DNA from: Pantoea sp. 1.19
GTDB taxonomy: Bacteria; Pseudomonadota; Gammaproteobacteria; Enterobacterales; Enterobacteriaceae
DNA: 64,000 bases
Assembly: GCF_001922585.1 (NCBI RefSeq)
Contig: NZ_MRBS01000003.1
Span: 109,050 to 173,049 of the forward strand
Direction: 5' to 3'
The notes beneath the pieces were generated by a model. That model made no database searches. It had not been told where the DNA came from and worked only from the letters and a program-made list of their open reading frames with translations. Positions 10,515 to 20,670 of this stretch are shown in pieces (the stretch's first letter is position 1; each line of letters begins with the position of its first letter). Made by a program: the position numbers and the translations under genes.

Positions 10515-11519
10515 TCAGCGGGAAGCGGCGACGCGCTGACGCAGGGCACGGCGCTCATCGTCGTCGAGGAACGCAATCTCCAGCCCGTTATGCTGGGCCT
10601 GACGAATGTGCGCCGGCGTCAGGCCGGCCGCCGGCGCGGCAACGTCATACTCGTGCGCGAGTTCGATTCCCTGCACCGCCGGATCATCCGTGTTTAGCGT
10701 GGCCAGGATCCCGTGATCGAGGAAGCGCTTCAGCGGATGCGCGGCCAGCGAGGGCACGGTGCTGGTCTGCATATTGGAGGTCAGGCAGGACTCAATGCCG
10801 ATGCGATGCTCTGCCAGATAGTCCATCAGCGCCGGATCCTCGACCGCTTTTACCCCGTGGCCGATCCGCTCGGCGCCCAGCTCGCGAATGGCCTGCCAGA
10901 TACTTTCAGGTCCGGCAGCCTCTCCGGCGTGAACGGTGACCCGAAAGCCGGCATCGCGGGCGCGGGTGAAGTGGCTCAGGAAGGCGCTGCCGGGAAAGCC
11001 CAGCTCATCACCGGCCAGATCGACCGCGGTAATGGCATCGCGATGCGCCAGCAGGGCCTCCAGCTCACGCAGGCAGGCCTCCTCACCGAAGGTGCGGCTC
11101 ATGATGCCGATAAGCCTGGCCTGCACGCCAAACTGCTGGCTGCCGGCCCTGACGCCATCGATCACTGCTTCAACAACGCCGGCGATCGGCAGCTGATGAG
11201 TCATCGCCATATAGCCCGGCGAGAAGCGCAGCTCGGTATAGTGCAGCCCGGCGCGCGCGGCATCCTCCATGTTTTCCAGCGCCACGCGGCGGCAGGCATC
11301 CAGTGACCCCAGCACTTTAACGCCCCAGTCCAGTTTTTCCAGAAAACTCACCAGGTCCGGCTCGGTCTGCGTCACCTGCACATGGGGGCGCAGCGTTTCG
11401 AGGGTGTTCGCGGGCAGAGGGAGAGAAAATTCCCGGCCCAGGTCAAGAATGGTTTGTGCGCGGATATTACCATCGAGGTGGCGATGAATATCGGTAAGGG
11501 GAAGATCGTGTTGAATCAT
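10515..11519 (-). CDS. add: Adenosine deaminase
   Basis: Zinc enzyme that converts adenosine and deoxyadenosine to (deoxy)inosine in purine salvage. The metal and catalytic residues are visible: [10 protein letters not shown] (HxH zinc ligands), TVHAGEAAG (His ligand and catalytic Glu) and LNTDDPAV (zinc-binding and catalytic Asp). Length is 334 residues against 333 in E. coli. It converges with ydgJ, leaving 24 bases, and is divergent from rluF. Confidence 0.96.
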   Translation of the reverse strand: MIQHDLPLTDIHRHLDGNIRAQTILDLGREFSLPLPANTLETLRPHVQVTQTEPDLVSFLEKLDWGVKVLGSLDACRRVALENMEDAARAGLHYTELRFSPGYMAMTHQLPIAGVVEAVIDGVRAGSQQFGVQARLIGIMSRTFGEEACLRELEALLAHRDAITAVDLAGDELGFPGSAFLSHFTRARDAGFRVTVHAGEAAGPESIWQAIRELGAERIGHGVKAVEDPALMDYLAEHRIGIESCLTSNMQTSTVPSLAAHPLKRFLDHGILATLNTDDPAVQGIELAHEYDVAAPAAGLTPAHIRQAQHNGLEIAFLDDDERRALRQRVAASR

Positions 11520-11653
11520 GAGCGCACTCGCTTTTTATTTACAGGTGCAGGCCAGTATATAACGAATCCCCGGCGCAATGCAGCCCGCGCCGCGCAGACC
11601 CACTTCGCAAGCGCGCGCCGGTAAGGTATAGTCCGCGTTTTTCGGGAGGAACC

Positions 11654-12514
11654 ATGTCGACGCCATCTACACGCCTAAACAAATACATCAGCGAAAGCGG
11701 CATCTGCTCGCGACGCGACGCCGATCGCTACATTGAACAGGGTAATGTGTTCATCAACGGCAGACGGGCCGCGGTGGGCGCGCAGGTCTTTCCGGGCGAC
11801 GAGGTAAAGGTAAATGGACAGGCGATCGAACCACGCGAAGCGGATGATCTGATTCTGATTGCGCTCAATAAACCGGTGGGGATTGTGACCACCATGGAGG
11901 AGGGCGAACGCGACAATATCCGCGACTTCGTCAACCACAGTAAGCGCATCTTTCCAATTGGCCGGCTGGATAAAGAGTCTCAGGGACTGATTTTTCTGAC
12001 CAATCACGGTGACCTGGTGAATAAAATCTTGCGCGCCGGTAACCAGCATGAAAAAGAGTATCTGGTCACCGTTGATAAGCCGTTCGGTGATGATTTTATA
12101 CAGGGAATGGCCGCCGGTGTACCGATTCTCGGTACGGTGACCAAAAAGTGTAAAGTGAAGCGTGAGGGGCCCTGCGTATTCCGTATCGTGCTGGTGCAGG
12201 GGCTAAACCGGCAGATCCGGCGTATGTGTCAATACTTTGGCTTTGAGGTGACCCGACTGGAGCGTACGCGGATCATGAACGTCAATCTGAAGGGCATTCC
12301 GCTGGGTGAGTGGCGCGATTTGCATGACGATGAACTGATCGCGCTGTTTAAATTACTGGAACATTCCAGTTCCGAAGAGAAGCCGGCGAAGAAGAAATCC
12401 CCGGCCGCCGCCATGCCGGCAAAGCCGACCGCAAAAAGCCCCGCCAGACCCCCGGCTGCGGGCGCCGGACGCAAGCGCTTTACCCAGCCGGGGCGCAAAA
12501 AGAAGGGGCGTTAG
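11654..12514 (+). CDS. rluF: 23S rRNA pseudouridine(2604) synthase RluF
   Basis: Makes pseudouridine in 23S rRNA (position 2604 in E. coli, also 2605) and is reported to act on tRNA-Tyr. An S4 RNA-binding domain ([23 protein letters not shown]) precedes the RsuA-type catalytic domain with [10 protein letters not shown], where the Asp is the nucleophile. The 286-residue protein ends in a lysine-rich tail ([11 protein letters not shown]) as in E. coli RluF. GGGAGGA lies six bases upstream of the ATG. In E. coli rluF is elsewhere in the genome, so its position here is a rearrangement relative to that species. Confidence 0.93.
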   Translation: MSTPSTRLNKYISESGICSRRDADRYIEQGNVFINGRRAAVGAQVFPGDEVKVNGQAIEPREADDLILIALNKPVGIVTTMEEGERDNIRDFVNHSKRIFPIGRLDKESQGLIFLTNHGDLVNKILRAGNQHEKEYLVTVDKPFGDDFIQGMAAGVPILGTVTKKCKVKREGPCVFRIVLVQGLNRQIRRMCQYFGFEVTRLERTRIMNVNLKGIPLGEWRDLHDDELIALFKLLEHSSSEEKPAKKKSPAAAMPAKPTAKSPARPPAAGAGRKRFTQPGRKKKGR

Positions 12515-12544
12515 TCCGCCCGGGGACCAGCCACCGCGGCGCAT

Positions 12545-12570
12545 AAAAAACCAGGGCCGCCTGGCCCTGG
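12545..12570 (-). terminator. Intrinsic terminator of ydgA
   Basis: On the minus strand CCAGGGCC, a four-base loop and GGCCCTGG are followed at once by six T. It lies just past the ydgA stop codon, between the converging ydgA and rluF. Confidence 0.85.
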
Positions 12571-12601
12571 CCGGTTATGACGCGGGAGCGTGAAGATCAC
12601 T

Positions 12602-14104
12602 TCAGGGCTGACCGCCCTCTGGCACCACGCCGCCGAGCATAAAGCGGGTCAGGAACTGCGCCAGCGTCATTTTCTCGCCGTTCATGGTCACCTGGCCGCC
12701 GCTGTACTGCAGGCTACTGACAATGTTGTTGTCCTGCTGCGTGGTCAGTTTAAACATCTGCCCCATCGCGGCCACGCCTTTCACCTGCTGCTCGGCCAGC
12801 TTCGCCGCCTGCTCTTCCGGGTTGCCCTCGGTAATGGCAACCTGCTTCATGATCTCAATCGCCATTGGCTGAGAGATCACCAGTTTGCCATCGAGCGAGG
12901 TCAGTACGCGGGCAACGGCCTGGTCCAGCGTTTGTGCTTCCCCGGGGGAGGTGGCCGGATCGCGGAAGGTGATGTCCAGACTAAAGGTGCTCTCACCCTT
13001 GTCATTCTTCCAGCTCAGCGGCGCTACCGCCAGGTGCGGATTGCCTTTCAGCAGGGTAGGCAGATTCTGCGCCAGCACTGCATCAATGCTCTGTTGATAC
13101 AACTCCGGATTATCCGCAATGCCCGGCTGCTGCAGCACTTGCTGTAGCTGCGCCTGATAGTTTTCGCTGAAGGTTTTCATCGCCACCGCGTCGAAATTAT
13201 CCAGCTTCATCGTCAGGCCGAACTGGCCGAAGGGTTTGTTATCAATGCGCAGCGCATCCAGACTGTAATCCAGAGTACCAGCAATTTTCTGCGCGTCGCT
13301 GTCGCTGAACGACGCGCTCCCTTTCAGCCCGTCAGCGGCAGCGACCTCTTTGCCCTCAACGCTGATGGTAAATTTATCCAGCCCGATCGCCTGGTCACCG
13401 ACGCGGATCCCGGCCGCAGTCAAATGACTTTTGGCATCGGCCTTCAGGTTGCTGAAGGTAAACAGCGCTGGCTGGTCGAGCTGATTTTTACGCGTTACTG
13501 AGAGAGAGCCAACCTCGCCATTGAACGCCAGCTGATCGCCTTGTTCATCGGCCTCGATGGTCATCGTCGCTCCGCCGGTCGCGTAGCGTTCGCCGGTCTC
13601 GCCGTTTTGGTAATCCATCGCCAGCACTCGCACATCGGATCGGGTCGCGCCGGCGTAGCTGATGCGGGTCTCCATCTCCAGCGGAGACTTGCCGTCGGTC
13701 AGGGCAAACAGTTTGGCGACCGCGTCATTGTTCACCAGCTCGCTGTGTACTGAGGCCATTGCCGGCACCAGCGACAGTTTTTTCAGCTGCGCCAGCGGAA
13801 AAGGACCGTGATCGATCGTTTCATTGAGCACGATCTGCTGGCCCGGCTGCAGCAGCGGATTATTCGCCGCTTTCGCGTCGGCCTGCAGAATAAAGCGGGC
13901 GTGGCTGGTGAAAACGCCACGTTGAAAATCCTGATAGCTCAGCGTCAGGTGCGCGTCGGGCGAGATATTAGCCAGCTGGACGTTGGCGCGCGCCACCAGT
14001 TTATCCATGTTGGCTTCCAGCTGTTTGCCGGTATACCAGGCGCCACCGGTCCAAATCAGGCCCAGCGCGACGACCACGCCAACGGCTATCTTGGTTTTCT
14101 TCAT
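12602..14104 (-). CDS. ydgA: DUF945 family periplasmic protein YdgA
   Basis: Conserved enterobacterial protein of unknown molecular function, anchored by an N-terminal hydrophobic segment (MKKTKIAVGVVVALGLIWTGGAWYTG) with the bulk in the periplasm. The 500-residue length and the long low-complexity beta-rich body fit the DUF945 family and E. coli YdgA. It is divergent from fumC, whereas in E. coli manA and fumA lie close by; neither is present here. Confidence 0.9.
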   Translation of the reverse strand: MKKTKIAVGVVVALGLIWTGGAWYTGKQLEANMDKLVARANVQLANISPDAHLTLSYQDFQRGVFTSHARFILQADAKAANNPLLQPGQQIVLNETIDHGPFPLAQLKKLSLVPAMASVHSELVNNDAVAKLFALTDGKSPLEMETRISYAGATRSDVRVLAMDYQNGETGERYATGGATMTIEADEQGDQLAFNGEVGSLSVTRKNQLDQPALFTFSNLKADAKSHLTAAGIRVGDQAIGLDKFTISVEGKEVAAADGLKGSASFSDSDAQKIAGTLDYSLDALRIDNKPFGQFGLTMKLDNFDAVAMKTFSENYQAQLQQVLQQPGIADNPELYQQSIDAVLAQNLPTLLKGNPHLAVAPLSWKNDKGESTFSLDITFRDPATSPGEAQTLDQAVARVLTSLDGKLVISQPMAIEIMKQVAITEGNPEEQAAKLAEQQVKGVAAMGQMFKLTTQQDNNIVSSLQYSGGQVTMNGEKMTLAQFLTRFMLGGVVPEGGQP

Positions 14105-14437
14105 CTGTTTCGTCCTTTAGATGTCTGTGGTTGCCGACAGGCTGTCAGCATAATATACAAAAAATGTTGAATGTAATCGCTTGATTAGAAAACACTCTCT
14201 ACCCAACGACTGACTATATCACGCGGCTCGAGCGCGGTGCCAGTCTCGACAATAGCCTTCGCGGCACACAGCAAGAATAGTGGTACAGCGACAATTACGC
14301 GACTTACTCTGCCAGATGGCCGCCTTTTTCGTCATTTCAGCCGGGTAGCAGGCAAAAAATGCCGTGATGCGCGCTCTGTGCGCTCCGGCGGTCTATGCTG
14401 AGGATTGTCAGTACTGGCTGAAGCAAAGGAGAGAACG
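14105..14437. other. Divergent intergenic region ydgA/fumC
   Basis: This 333-base stretch should hold the promoters of ydgA and fumC. I see no additional gene. fumC is a SoxS target in E. coli, but the best marbox-like match here (14261-14279) is poor. Confidence 0.4.
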
Positions 14438-15835
14438 ATGTCTGCAACCCGCAGTGAACAAGATTCCATGGGCAGCATCGCGGTGCCCGCCGACGCGCTT
14501 TGGGGCGCCCAGACCCAGCGGTCACTGGAGCATTTTCGCATTTCAGTGGAAAAAATGCCGCTGGCGCTGATTCGGGCGCTGGCGTTAACCAAGCGCGCCG
14601 CCGCCGCGGTGAACCAGCAGCTGGGGCTGCTGCCCGCCGATCGCGCCGGTGCGATTATTGCCGCCGCCGATGAAGTGCTGGCCGGAAAGCACCGCGAGGC
14701 CTTTCCGCTGGCGGTCTGGCAGACCGGCTCCGGCACCCAAACCAATATGAATATGAATGAGGTGCTGGCCAATCGCGCCAGTGAACTGCTCGGCGGCGAG
14801 CGGGGGATGGGGCGCTGCGTTCATCCCAATGATGACGTGAATAAAAGCCAGAGTTCCAATGATGTCTTTCCCGGCGCTATGCACGTGGCGGCAACCCTGG
14901 CGATGCATGATGATCTGCTGCCGTCACTGAGCGCGCTGCGGGACACGCTGGCGGAAAAATCCGTCGCGTTTACCGACCTGGTCAAAATCGGACGGACCCA
15001 TCTACAGGACGCCACGCCGCTTACCCTCGGTCAGGAGATCTCCGGCTGGGTAGCGATGCTCGATCACGCAGAACGCCATTTGCAGCAGGCGCTGCCGCAC
15101 CTCAGCGAACTGGCGCTGGGCGGTACCGCGGTCGGCACCGGGCTGAATGCGCCGCCCCAGTACGCTGAGCGGGTGGCCGCTGCGCTGGCGGAACTCACCG
15201 GCAAGCCGTTTGTCACCGCCGCGAATAAGTTTGAGGCACTGGCCGGCTGCGATGCCGTGGTTCATGCACACGGCGCGCTGAAGGGGCTGGCGGCATCGCT
15301 GATGAAAATCGCCAACGATGTTCGCTGGCTCGCCTCCGGACCGCGCTGTGGCATTGGCGAGATCAGCCTGCCGGAGAACGAGCCGGGTAGCTCAATCATG
15401 CCCGGTAAAGTCAATCCGACCCAGTGCGAAGCGCTCACCATGCTCTGTTGTCAGGTGATGGGTAACGACGTGGCGATCGCCATTGGCGGCGCATCGGGTA
15501 ACTTTGAACTGAACGTGTTCCGGCCGATGATCATCCATAACTTTTTGCAGTCGGTGCGCCTGCTGGCGGACGGTATGAACAGCTTCCGCGAGCACTGTGC
15601 GGTCGGCATCACGCCAAACACCGGGCGAATTGCGCAGCTTCTGAACGAATCCCTGATGTTGGTCACCGCGCTCAATCCCCACATTGGTTATGACAAAGCG
15701 GCGGAAATAGCCAAAAAGGCCCATCATGAAGGGCTGACGCTGAAGGCCGCCGCGCTGGCGCTGGGCTACCTGAGCGAGGCGGAGTTTGACGCCTGGGTCC
15801 GGCCGCAGACGATGGTCGGCAAGCGGCCGGACTAA
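14438..15835 (+). CDS. fumC: Fumarate hydratase class II
   Basis: Iron-free, heat-stable fumarase of the TCA cycle, which interconverts fumarate and malate. The fumarase/aspartase signature [11 protein letters not shown] is present at about residue 318, along with [13 protein letters not shown] and [16 protein letters not shown] around the active site. It has 465 residues against 467 in E. coli. AAAGGAGAG lies just upstream of the chosen ATG; an upstream GTG/ATG would add an unconserved stretch. It converges with tus, 15 bases apart. Confidence 0.96.
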   Translation: MSATRSEQDSMGSIAVPADALWGAQTQRSLEHFRISVEKMPLALIRALALTKRAAAAVNQQLGLLPADRAGAIIAAADEVLAGKHREAFPLAVWQTGSGTQTNMNMNEVLANRASELLGGERGMGRCVHPNDDVNKSQSSNDVFPGAMHVAATLAMHDDLLPSLSALRDTLAEKSVAFTDLVKIGRTHLQDATPLTLGQEISGWVAMLDHAERHLQQALPHLSELALGGTAVGTGLNAPPQYAERVAAALAELTGKPFVTAANKFEALAGCDAVVHAHGALKGLAASLMKIANDVRWLASGPRCGIGEISLPENEPGSSIMPGKVNPTQCEALTMLCCQVMGNDVAIAIGGASGNFELNVFRPMIIHNFLQSVRLLADGMNSFREHCAVGITPNTGRIAQLLNESLMLVTALNPHIGYDKAAEIAKKAHHEGLTLKAAALALGYLSEAEFDAWVRPQTMVGKRPD

Positions 15836-15850
15836 AGCGTGCCGCCCGCG

Positions 15851-16780
15851 TCAGACCGGATGGCTGTAGAGATGCAGCCGGGGAATTAGCAGCGACAGCG
15901 GGGCGGCGGCGGGCTTATGCCGATGGCGAACGTTATCGGCATCATAATTCAGCAGCTCGCCGATATCCGGCACCTGCGCGTGGGGCAGGCAGAACACCAG
16001 CAGCGGCGATGGACAGGCCAGTTGGGTTTGCTTCTGCGTGGCGCTGCGCCAGACTCGGGCGATAGGTTGAACCTTCACCGGGCGTTTAATCTTCAGCCCG
16101 ACCCCGCTGGGCAGGCGGGTAATTAACCGCAGCTCTTCCTGCACTTTTTCCGCCCACTGTTCGCGCGTCCAGGGCGCTACCGCCCGTCCGGCGCGCAGGC
16201 TTTTTTCCAGCTGCGCGGCGACCTCCTCGCGGCTGACGTTCTTAATGATGTGCTTATTGGCCCAGCCAAAGCGGACGCTGTCGACCTGCTGCAGCGCGGT
16301 GAGGCCGCGATAGGCATTCAGGGTGATTAAGCCAGGCAGATGGCGATGGACAAATTCAAAGCGCGCGTCGGACGGCAGACCGGTCTCCACCGTAATCAGC
16401 TGTTCGAGACGCTGCTTCAGTTGATTGATGTGCTCAATCTGCTGAAGCAGGGCGCCCAGTTGCTCCTCGTCGCGAACCCGCAGGCAGAGGACACCGGGCA
16501 GGCGCACCGCGGCTTTCGTACTGATCTTCTCCGACTGATGCTGCATAAACAGCCGAGGGTAGTGGGCCAGGGCAAGACGGCGGGCCTGTTCCCCCAGCTG
16601 CTGCCCGACGGCAATGTGGCTAATGGCCTCATGTTCCTGTCCTTTTTCAACTGCCGGCAGGGTAAACACCCGCGCGGCGATCGCGGGCAGCGTCGCCAGC
16701 TGTTGGCAGAGCTGCTGCAGGTGCAGCTCCAGCGCATTCACCGTCTCATGCAGACGTGGCACCAGTGTAGTACTGTCCAT
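15851..16780 (-). CDS. tus: DNA replication terminus site-binding protein Tus
   Basis: Binds Ter sites as a monomer and blocks the replisome from one side, trapping forks in the terminus region. The 309-residue length equals E. coli Tus. Diagnostic segments are KAAVRLPGVLCLRV, RFEFVHRHLPGLITLNAYR, FGWANKHIIKN, SVAPWTREQW-like VAPWTREQWAEK and KIKRPVKVQPIARVW. GAGG sits five bases before the ATG at 16780. A Ter site lies 10 bases upstream of the start, as with TerB of E. coli, so the gene is probably repressed by its own product. Confidence 0.97.
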   Translation of the reverse strand: MDSTTLVPRLHETVNALELHLQQLCQQLATLPAIAARVFTLPAVEKGQEHEAISHIAVGQQLGEQARRLALAHYPRLFMQHQSEKISTKAAVRLPGVLCLRVRDEEQLGALLQQIEHINQLKQRLEQLITVETGLPSDARFEFVHRHLPGLITLNAYRGLTALQQVDSVRFGWANKHIIKNVSREEVAAQLEKSLRAGRAVAPWTREQWAEKVQEELRLITRLPSGVGLKIKRPVKVQPIARVWRSATQKQTQLACPSPLLVFCLPHAQVPDIGELLNYDADNVRHRHKPAAAPLSLLIPRLHLYSHPV

Positions 16781-16790
16781 ACGCACCTCA

Positions 16791-16806
16791 TTAGTTACAA
16801 CATACT
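16791..16806 (-). promoter_or_regulatory. Ter replication arrest site upstream of tus
   Basis: On the minus strand the sequence AGTATGTTGTAACTAA matches the Ter core, including the C-G pair next to TGTTGTAACTA that locks Tus in place. Position and orientation relative to tus match TerB of E. coli, so it is both a fork trap and the likely operator of tus. Confidence 0.93.
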
Positions 16807-16937
16807 ATTAGGTTGATGACTATAACACAGCCTTAACGCCGTGCACAGGTCGTTCTGGCAAGATAACAGGCAGGCGCACGCAGGGCCGCGGTAGGGGGGG
16901 AGGAGAGGCCCCGGCCATTCTGTACCGGGGATGCTGC

Positions 16938-18194
16938 CTACGGGGTGCGCCGCTGCAGTCGCCAGCCGGCGAGCAGTGCCAGCAGCAACAGCGCGGTAAT
17001 AAACAGTGTGATGCCCGGCCAGCCGCCGGCGTGCCAGCAATAACCGCCGACGGTGCCGGCCACGCTGGAGCCGAGGTAGTAACTGAACAAATACAGGGAG
17101 GAGGCCTGCCCCCGCGCGCGGCGGGCGCGCAGGCCGACCCAGCCGCTGGCCACCGCGTGGGCGGCGAAAAACCCGGCGGTAAACAGCATCATGCCGGTCA
17201 CAATCAGCCATAGCGGCGCGGCCAGGGTAATCAGTAGCCCACTGAGCATCACGGCGGTAGCCAGCAGCATCACCGGTCCGCGCCCCAGCCGTGCGGTCAG
17301 TGCGCCGGCCCGCGGTGAACTCCAGGATCCGGTCAGATAGACCACCGACAGCAGCCCAACTGTCGCCTGACTCAGGTGCCACGGATTGGCCATCAGGCGG
17401 TAACCAATGTAGTTAAACAGGGTGACGAACGCGCCCATCAGCAGAAATCCGGTTGCAAACAGCAGCGGCAGCCCGTCGTCGCGCCAGTGCAGGCGAAAGT
17501 GAATCAATAACGACCGGGGTCTCAGCGACGCCGGACGAAAATGGCGGGAAGCGGGCAGCAGGCGGGCAAACATCAGCGCGGCGGCCAGCGCAAAACAGCC
17601 CAGCAGGGTCATTGCCATACGCCAGTTGCTCACATCGGTCAACACACCGCTCACCAGTCGGCCACTCATTCCGCCGATGGAGTTCCCGCTGATATACAGC
17701 CCCATGGCAAAAGCGACCATCGAAGGGTGAATTTCCTCGCTCAGCCAGGTCATGGCCACCGCGGCCACGCCGCTGAGCGCCAGCCCGGTCAGTCCGCGCA
17801 TCAGTAAAATCGCGTGCCAGCTATGCATTTGCGCCGCCAGCAGCGTACAGCAGGCCGCCAGGGCCAGCGCGGTGACCATCACCGGCTTGCGGCCCACCGC
17901 GTCGGAGAGCGGGCCGGTCACCAGCAGTCCCAGCGCCATCAGTCCGGTGGCAATCGATAGCGACAGGCTGCTTTGCGCCGGCGAGAGGGCGAACTGCTGC
18001 GACAGCACGGGTAAAATCGGCTGTACGCAATAGAGCAGGGCAAAGGTTGCCAGACCGGCGGTAAACAGCGCGACGGTGGCGCGCATAAACAGCGGCGATC
18101 CGCGTAAAATCCAGTCTCCGGCCGGCGAAGGGGGAGAAGAGGGGGCGACAGCGGGGAGGTCGTCCAGGTCGGTCGACGGGGCGGTGCGATTCAC
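16938..18194 (-). CDS. ynfM: MFS transporter YnfM
   Basis: Twelve-helix major facilitator superfamily exporter, called an arabinose-type efflux permease in E. coli annotations; the true substrate is not established. The 418 residues align with E. coli YnfM, for example PLLFATGFLLMGAFVTLFNYIGYRLM and GQASSLYLFSYYLGSSVAGT. The MFS motif between helices 2 and 3 reads GPLSDAVGRKPVM. It is divergent from the LysR gene ynfL, the usual arrangement of a transporter and its regulator. Confidence 0.92.
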   Translation of the reverse strand: MNRTAPSTDLDDLPAVAPSSPPSPAGDWILRGSPLFMRATVALFTAGLATFALLYCVQPILPVLSQQFALSPAQSSLSLSIATGLMALGLLVTGPLSDAVGRKPVMVTALALAACCTLLAAQMHSWHAILLMRGLTGLALSGVAAVAMTWLSEEIHPSMVAFAMGLYISGNSIGGMSGRLVSGVLTDVSNWRMAMTLLGCFALAAALMFARLLPASRHFRPASLRPRSLLIHFRLHWRDDGLPLLFATGFLLMGAFVTLFNYIGYRLMANPWHLSQATVGLLSVVYLTGSWSSPRAGALTARLGRGPVMLLATAVMLSGLLITLAAPLWLIVTGMMLFTAGFFAAHAVASGWVGLRARRARGQASSLYLFSYYLGSSVAGTVGGYCWHAGGWPGITLFITALLLLALLAGWRLQRRTP

Positions 18195-18299
18195 AGCGGA
18201 TCCTTAGCGCGGGTCAGTAAGTCACGATGAGTAAAGAGGGTAATGGTGACGGAATGAGTTGTACAATATATTAATAATCTCAAATAAGAGGTTACACAT

Positions 18300-19199
18300 A
18301 TGAATATTGAAATGCGCCATTTGCGGTACTTTATCGCCGTGGCGGAGGAGTGCCATTTTGGCCGCGCCGCGCGACGGCTGGCAATATCGCAACCGCCGCT
18401 CAGTCAGCAAATCATGGCGCTGGAGGCGCTGCTGGGCGCCAGGTTACTCTCGCGGACCAATCGCAGCGTACAGCTGACCGCCGCCGGTGAGCAATTTCTG
18501 CTGGATGCCCGACAGATTGTCCAGCAAACGGCGCAGGCGGCCGAACGCGCAGCCCGGCTGCATCAGGGGTTGGAAGGTGAACTCCGCATTGGGTTCACCT
18601 CCTCTGCGCCGCTGATTCCGGCGGTGTCCGATGCGCTGTTGCGCTTTCGCCAGCGCTATCCGGCGGTGCACATTTCCATGCGGGAGATGAATACTCGCCA
18701 GCAGCTGACGCCGCTGGAAGAGGGACATCTTGATCTTAGCGTGATGCGCAATACGCCGCTGCCGCCGAGCCTCGACTGGCAGCTGTTACGTCGGGAACCC
18801 CTGATGGCGCTGGTTCATCGCGATCATCCGCTGGCCGACAGAGGGGCTATCTCCATTCGGGCGCTGGCTAACGAACCCTTTATCTTTTTCGATCCGCACG
18901 TCGGTACCGGTTTATACAGCGATATCCTGGCGCTGCTGCAGCGCTACGCGATTACGCCCTTTGTCACGCAGGAAGTGGGCGAAGCGATGACAATCCTTGG
19001 TCTGGTGGCGACCGGACTGGGGGTATCCCTGTTACCGATGGCATTTCGCCGCGCACAGCTGGACAATCTGGTCTGGCTCCCACTGCTCGAAAGTGATGCG
19101 CGCTCAGAGGTATGGCTGGTGTGGGCAAAAGGGCGTGAGCCGGGAGCCGCGTTCAATACGATGCGGTCGCTGCTGCTGGCCGGCGCGCCGACAGAGTGA
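18300..19199 (+). CDS. ynfL: LysR family regulator YnfL
   Basis: Transcription factor with an N-terminal winged helix (MRHLRYFIAVAEECHFGRAARRLAISQPPLSQQI) and a C-terminal effector-binding fold. The 299-residue length is typical of the family. It faces ynfM across 105 bases that include an AT-rich stretch (about 18265-18285) where LysR proteins usually bind. It probably controls ynfM and itself; the inducer is unknown. Confidence 0.9.
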   Translation: MNIEMRHLRYFIAVAEECHFGRAARRLAISQPPLSQQIMALEALLGARLLSRTNRSVQLTAAGEQFLLDARQIVQQTAQAAERAARLHQGLEGELRIGFTSSAPLIPAVSDALLRFRQRYPAVHISMREMNTRQQLTPLEEGHLDLSVMRNTPLPPSLDWQLLRREPLMALVHRDHPLADRGAISIRALANEPFIFFDPHVGTGLYSDILALLQRYAITPFVTQEVGEAMTILGLVATGLGVSLLPMAFRRAQLDNLVWLPLLESDARSEVWLVWAKGREPGAAFNTMRSLLLAGAPTE

Positions 19200-19335
19200 A
19201 AAACTGGCAATCTTTTGGCATTTCTGTGCGGTAAATCACAAACGGGATCAAATAGTTGACGCCTCCACCGAACTGCTACACCATAACCAAAAAGCTTTAT
19301 TTTGAAGCGCGAAAATAAGCGGAGCAGGGCCAGAA

Positions 19336-20550
19336 ATGTTGGAGAGTCAGCCAGGACACATTGACCAGATTAAGCAGACCAATGCTGGCGCCGTCTACCG
19401 TTTGATTGATCAGCAGGGGCCTGTCTCCCGCATAGCGCTGTCGCGCCTGGCCCAGCTGGCCCCGGCCAGCATTACGAAAATCGTACGGGAAATGCTGGCT
19501 GCACACCTGGTGCAAGAGACTGAATTCCAGGAGCCGGGCAGTCGCGGTCGCCCCGCCGTGGGACTGGTACTGGATACCGTAGCCTGGCACTATTTGTCGG
19601 TGCGTATCACGCAGGGCGAAATGATCCTCGCGCTACGCGACCTCAGCAGTCGTCAGGTTGTTGAAGAGACGCAGCCGCTGCCGCAGCAGGATGCGATACC
19701 GCTGCTACAGCGCATCATTCAGCAGATTGACGCTTTCTTTATTCGGCATCAGCGGGTGTTGGAGCGGCTGACTGCAATTGCCATCACGCTGCCCGGCATT
19801 GTCGATACCACCACCGGCGTGGTGCACCGCATGCCCTGGTATGACGTCAGCGACATGCCGCTGGGCGAGGCGCTGTCACAGCGCAGTGGACTACCGGTCT
19901 ATCTTCAGCACGATGTCGCCGCCTGGGCGCTGGCCGAATCGCTGTTTGGCGCCGCGCGCGGTAGCCAAAACGTGATTCAGGTGGTTATCGATCAGCACGT
20001 CGGTGCGGCGGTGATCAGCGATGGGCGGCTGCTGCATGCCGGTCATCGCAGCCGCGTCGAGATGGGGCACATCCAGGTCGATCCCTGGGGCAAACGCTGC
20101 TATTGCGGCAATCACGGCTGTCTGGAGACGCTGGCCAGTACCAGCAGTATGCTGGAGCTGGCGGCGCAGCGTATGCGCCTGTCGATGAGTTCCCGCCTGC
20201 ACGGCCAGCCGCTGAGCGTTAGCACGCTGTGCGACGCCGCCCGCAGTGGTGACGCGCTGGCGCGGGACATCCTCTGCGACGTTGGCCGCAATGTCGGTCG
20301 GATTCTGGCGGTGATGGTGAATATTTTTAATCCTGAAAAAATTCTGATTGGTTCGCCGCTGAATCCTGCGGCGAACATCCTCTATCCCGTGATCCACTCT
20401 GCGGTTCAGCAGCAGGCGCTTCCTGACTATACCCGCGCGCTCAGCGTGGAGGCGACGCATTTTCCCAACACCGGTACCATGCCGGGTGCCGCGCTGGTTA
20501 AGGATGCCTTATATAATGGCTCATTATTGGTGCGCCTGTTACAGGGCTGA
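19336..20550 (+). CDS. mlc: Glucose-responsive global repressor Mlc
   Basis: ROK-family repressor of pts, mal and other sugar genes, inactivated when it is captured at the membrane by unphosphorylated EIICB-Glc. The N-terminal helix-turn-helix (AVYRLIDQQGPVSRIALSRLAQLAPASIT) and the ROK zinc site (GHIQVDPWGKRCYCGNHGCLE) are both visible. The C-terminus DALYNGSLLVRLLQG is as in E. coli. Length is 404 residues against 406. It is followed by bioD2 on the same strand after 120 bases. Confidence 0.96.
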   Translation: MLESQPGHIDQIKQTNAGAVYRLIDQQGPVSRIALSRLAQLAPASITKIVREMLAAHLVQETEFQEPGSRGRPAVGLVLDTVAWHYLSVRITQGEMILALRDLSSRQVVEETQPLPQQDAIPLLQRIIQQIDAFFIRHQRVLERLTAIAITLPGIVDTTTGVVHRMPWYDVSDMPLGEALSQRSGLPVYLQHDVAAWALAESLFGAARGSQNVIQVVIDQHVGAAVISDGRLLHAGHRSRVEMGHIQVDPWGKRCYCGNHGCLETLASTSSMLELAAQRMRLSMSSRLHGQPLSVSTLCDAARSGDALARDILCDVGRNVGRILAVMVNIFNPEKILIGSPLNPAANILYPVIHSAVQQQALPDYTRALSVEATHFPNTGTMPGAALVKDALYNGSLLVRLLQG

Positions 20551-20624
20551 TTTTCTTTCCGGTCACCGGGGAAACATTGCGCTACCGCAAATTGTAACGC
20601 TGAACGGCAGCTTACAATCGCTCT

Positions 20625-20646
20625 CCCGCCCGGTGTAACGGGCGGG
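20625..20646 (+). other. GC-rich hairpin between mlc and bioD2
   Basis: Eight-base arms CCCGCCCG and CGGGCGGG enclose GTGTAA, 25 bases before the bioD2 start. No T-run follows, so it is not a clear terminator; it could attenuate or stabilise a read-through transcript. Confidence 0.5.
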
Positions 20647-20670
20647 GCAGCCATCACAGCGGAGGGCTCC

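Noticed and set aside
14261..14279. Marbox-like sequence upstream of fumC
   Set aside because: At least four mismatches to the consensus, so it does not support SoxS control.
20591..20618. ATTGTAA and TTACAAT inverted repeat before bioD2, resembling a biotin operator
   Set aside because: The spacing between half-sites is 14 bases instead of about 22, and the inner bases do not fit the BirA consensus.
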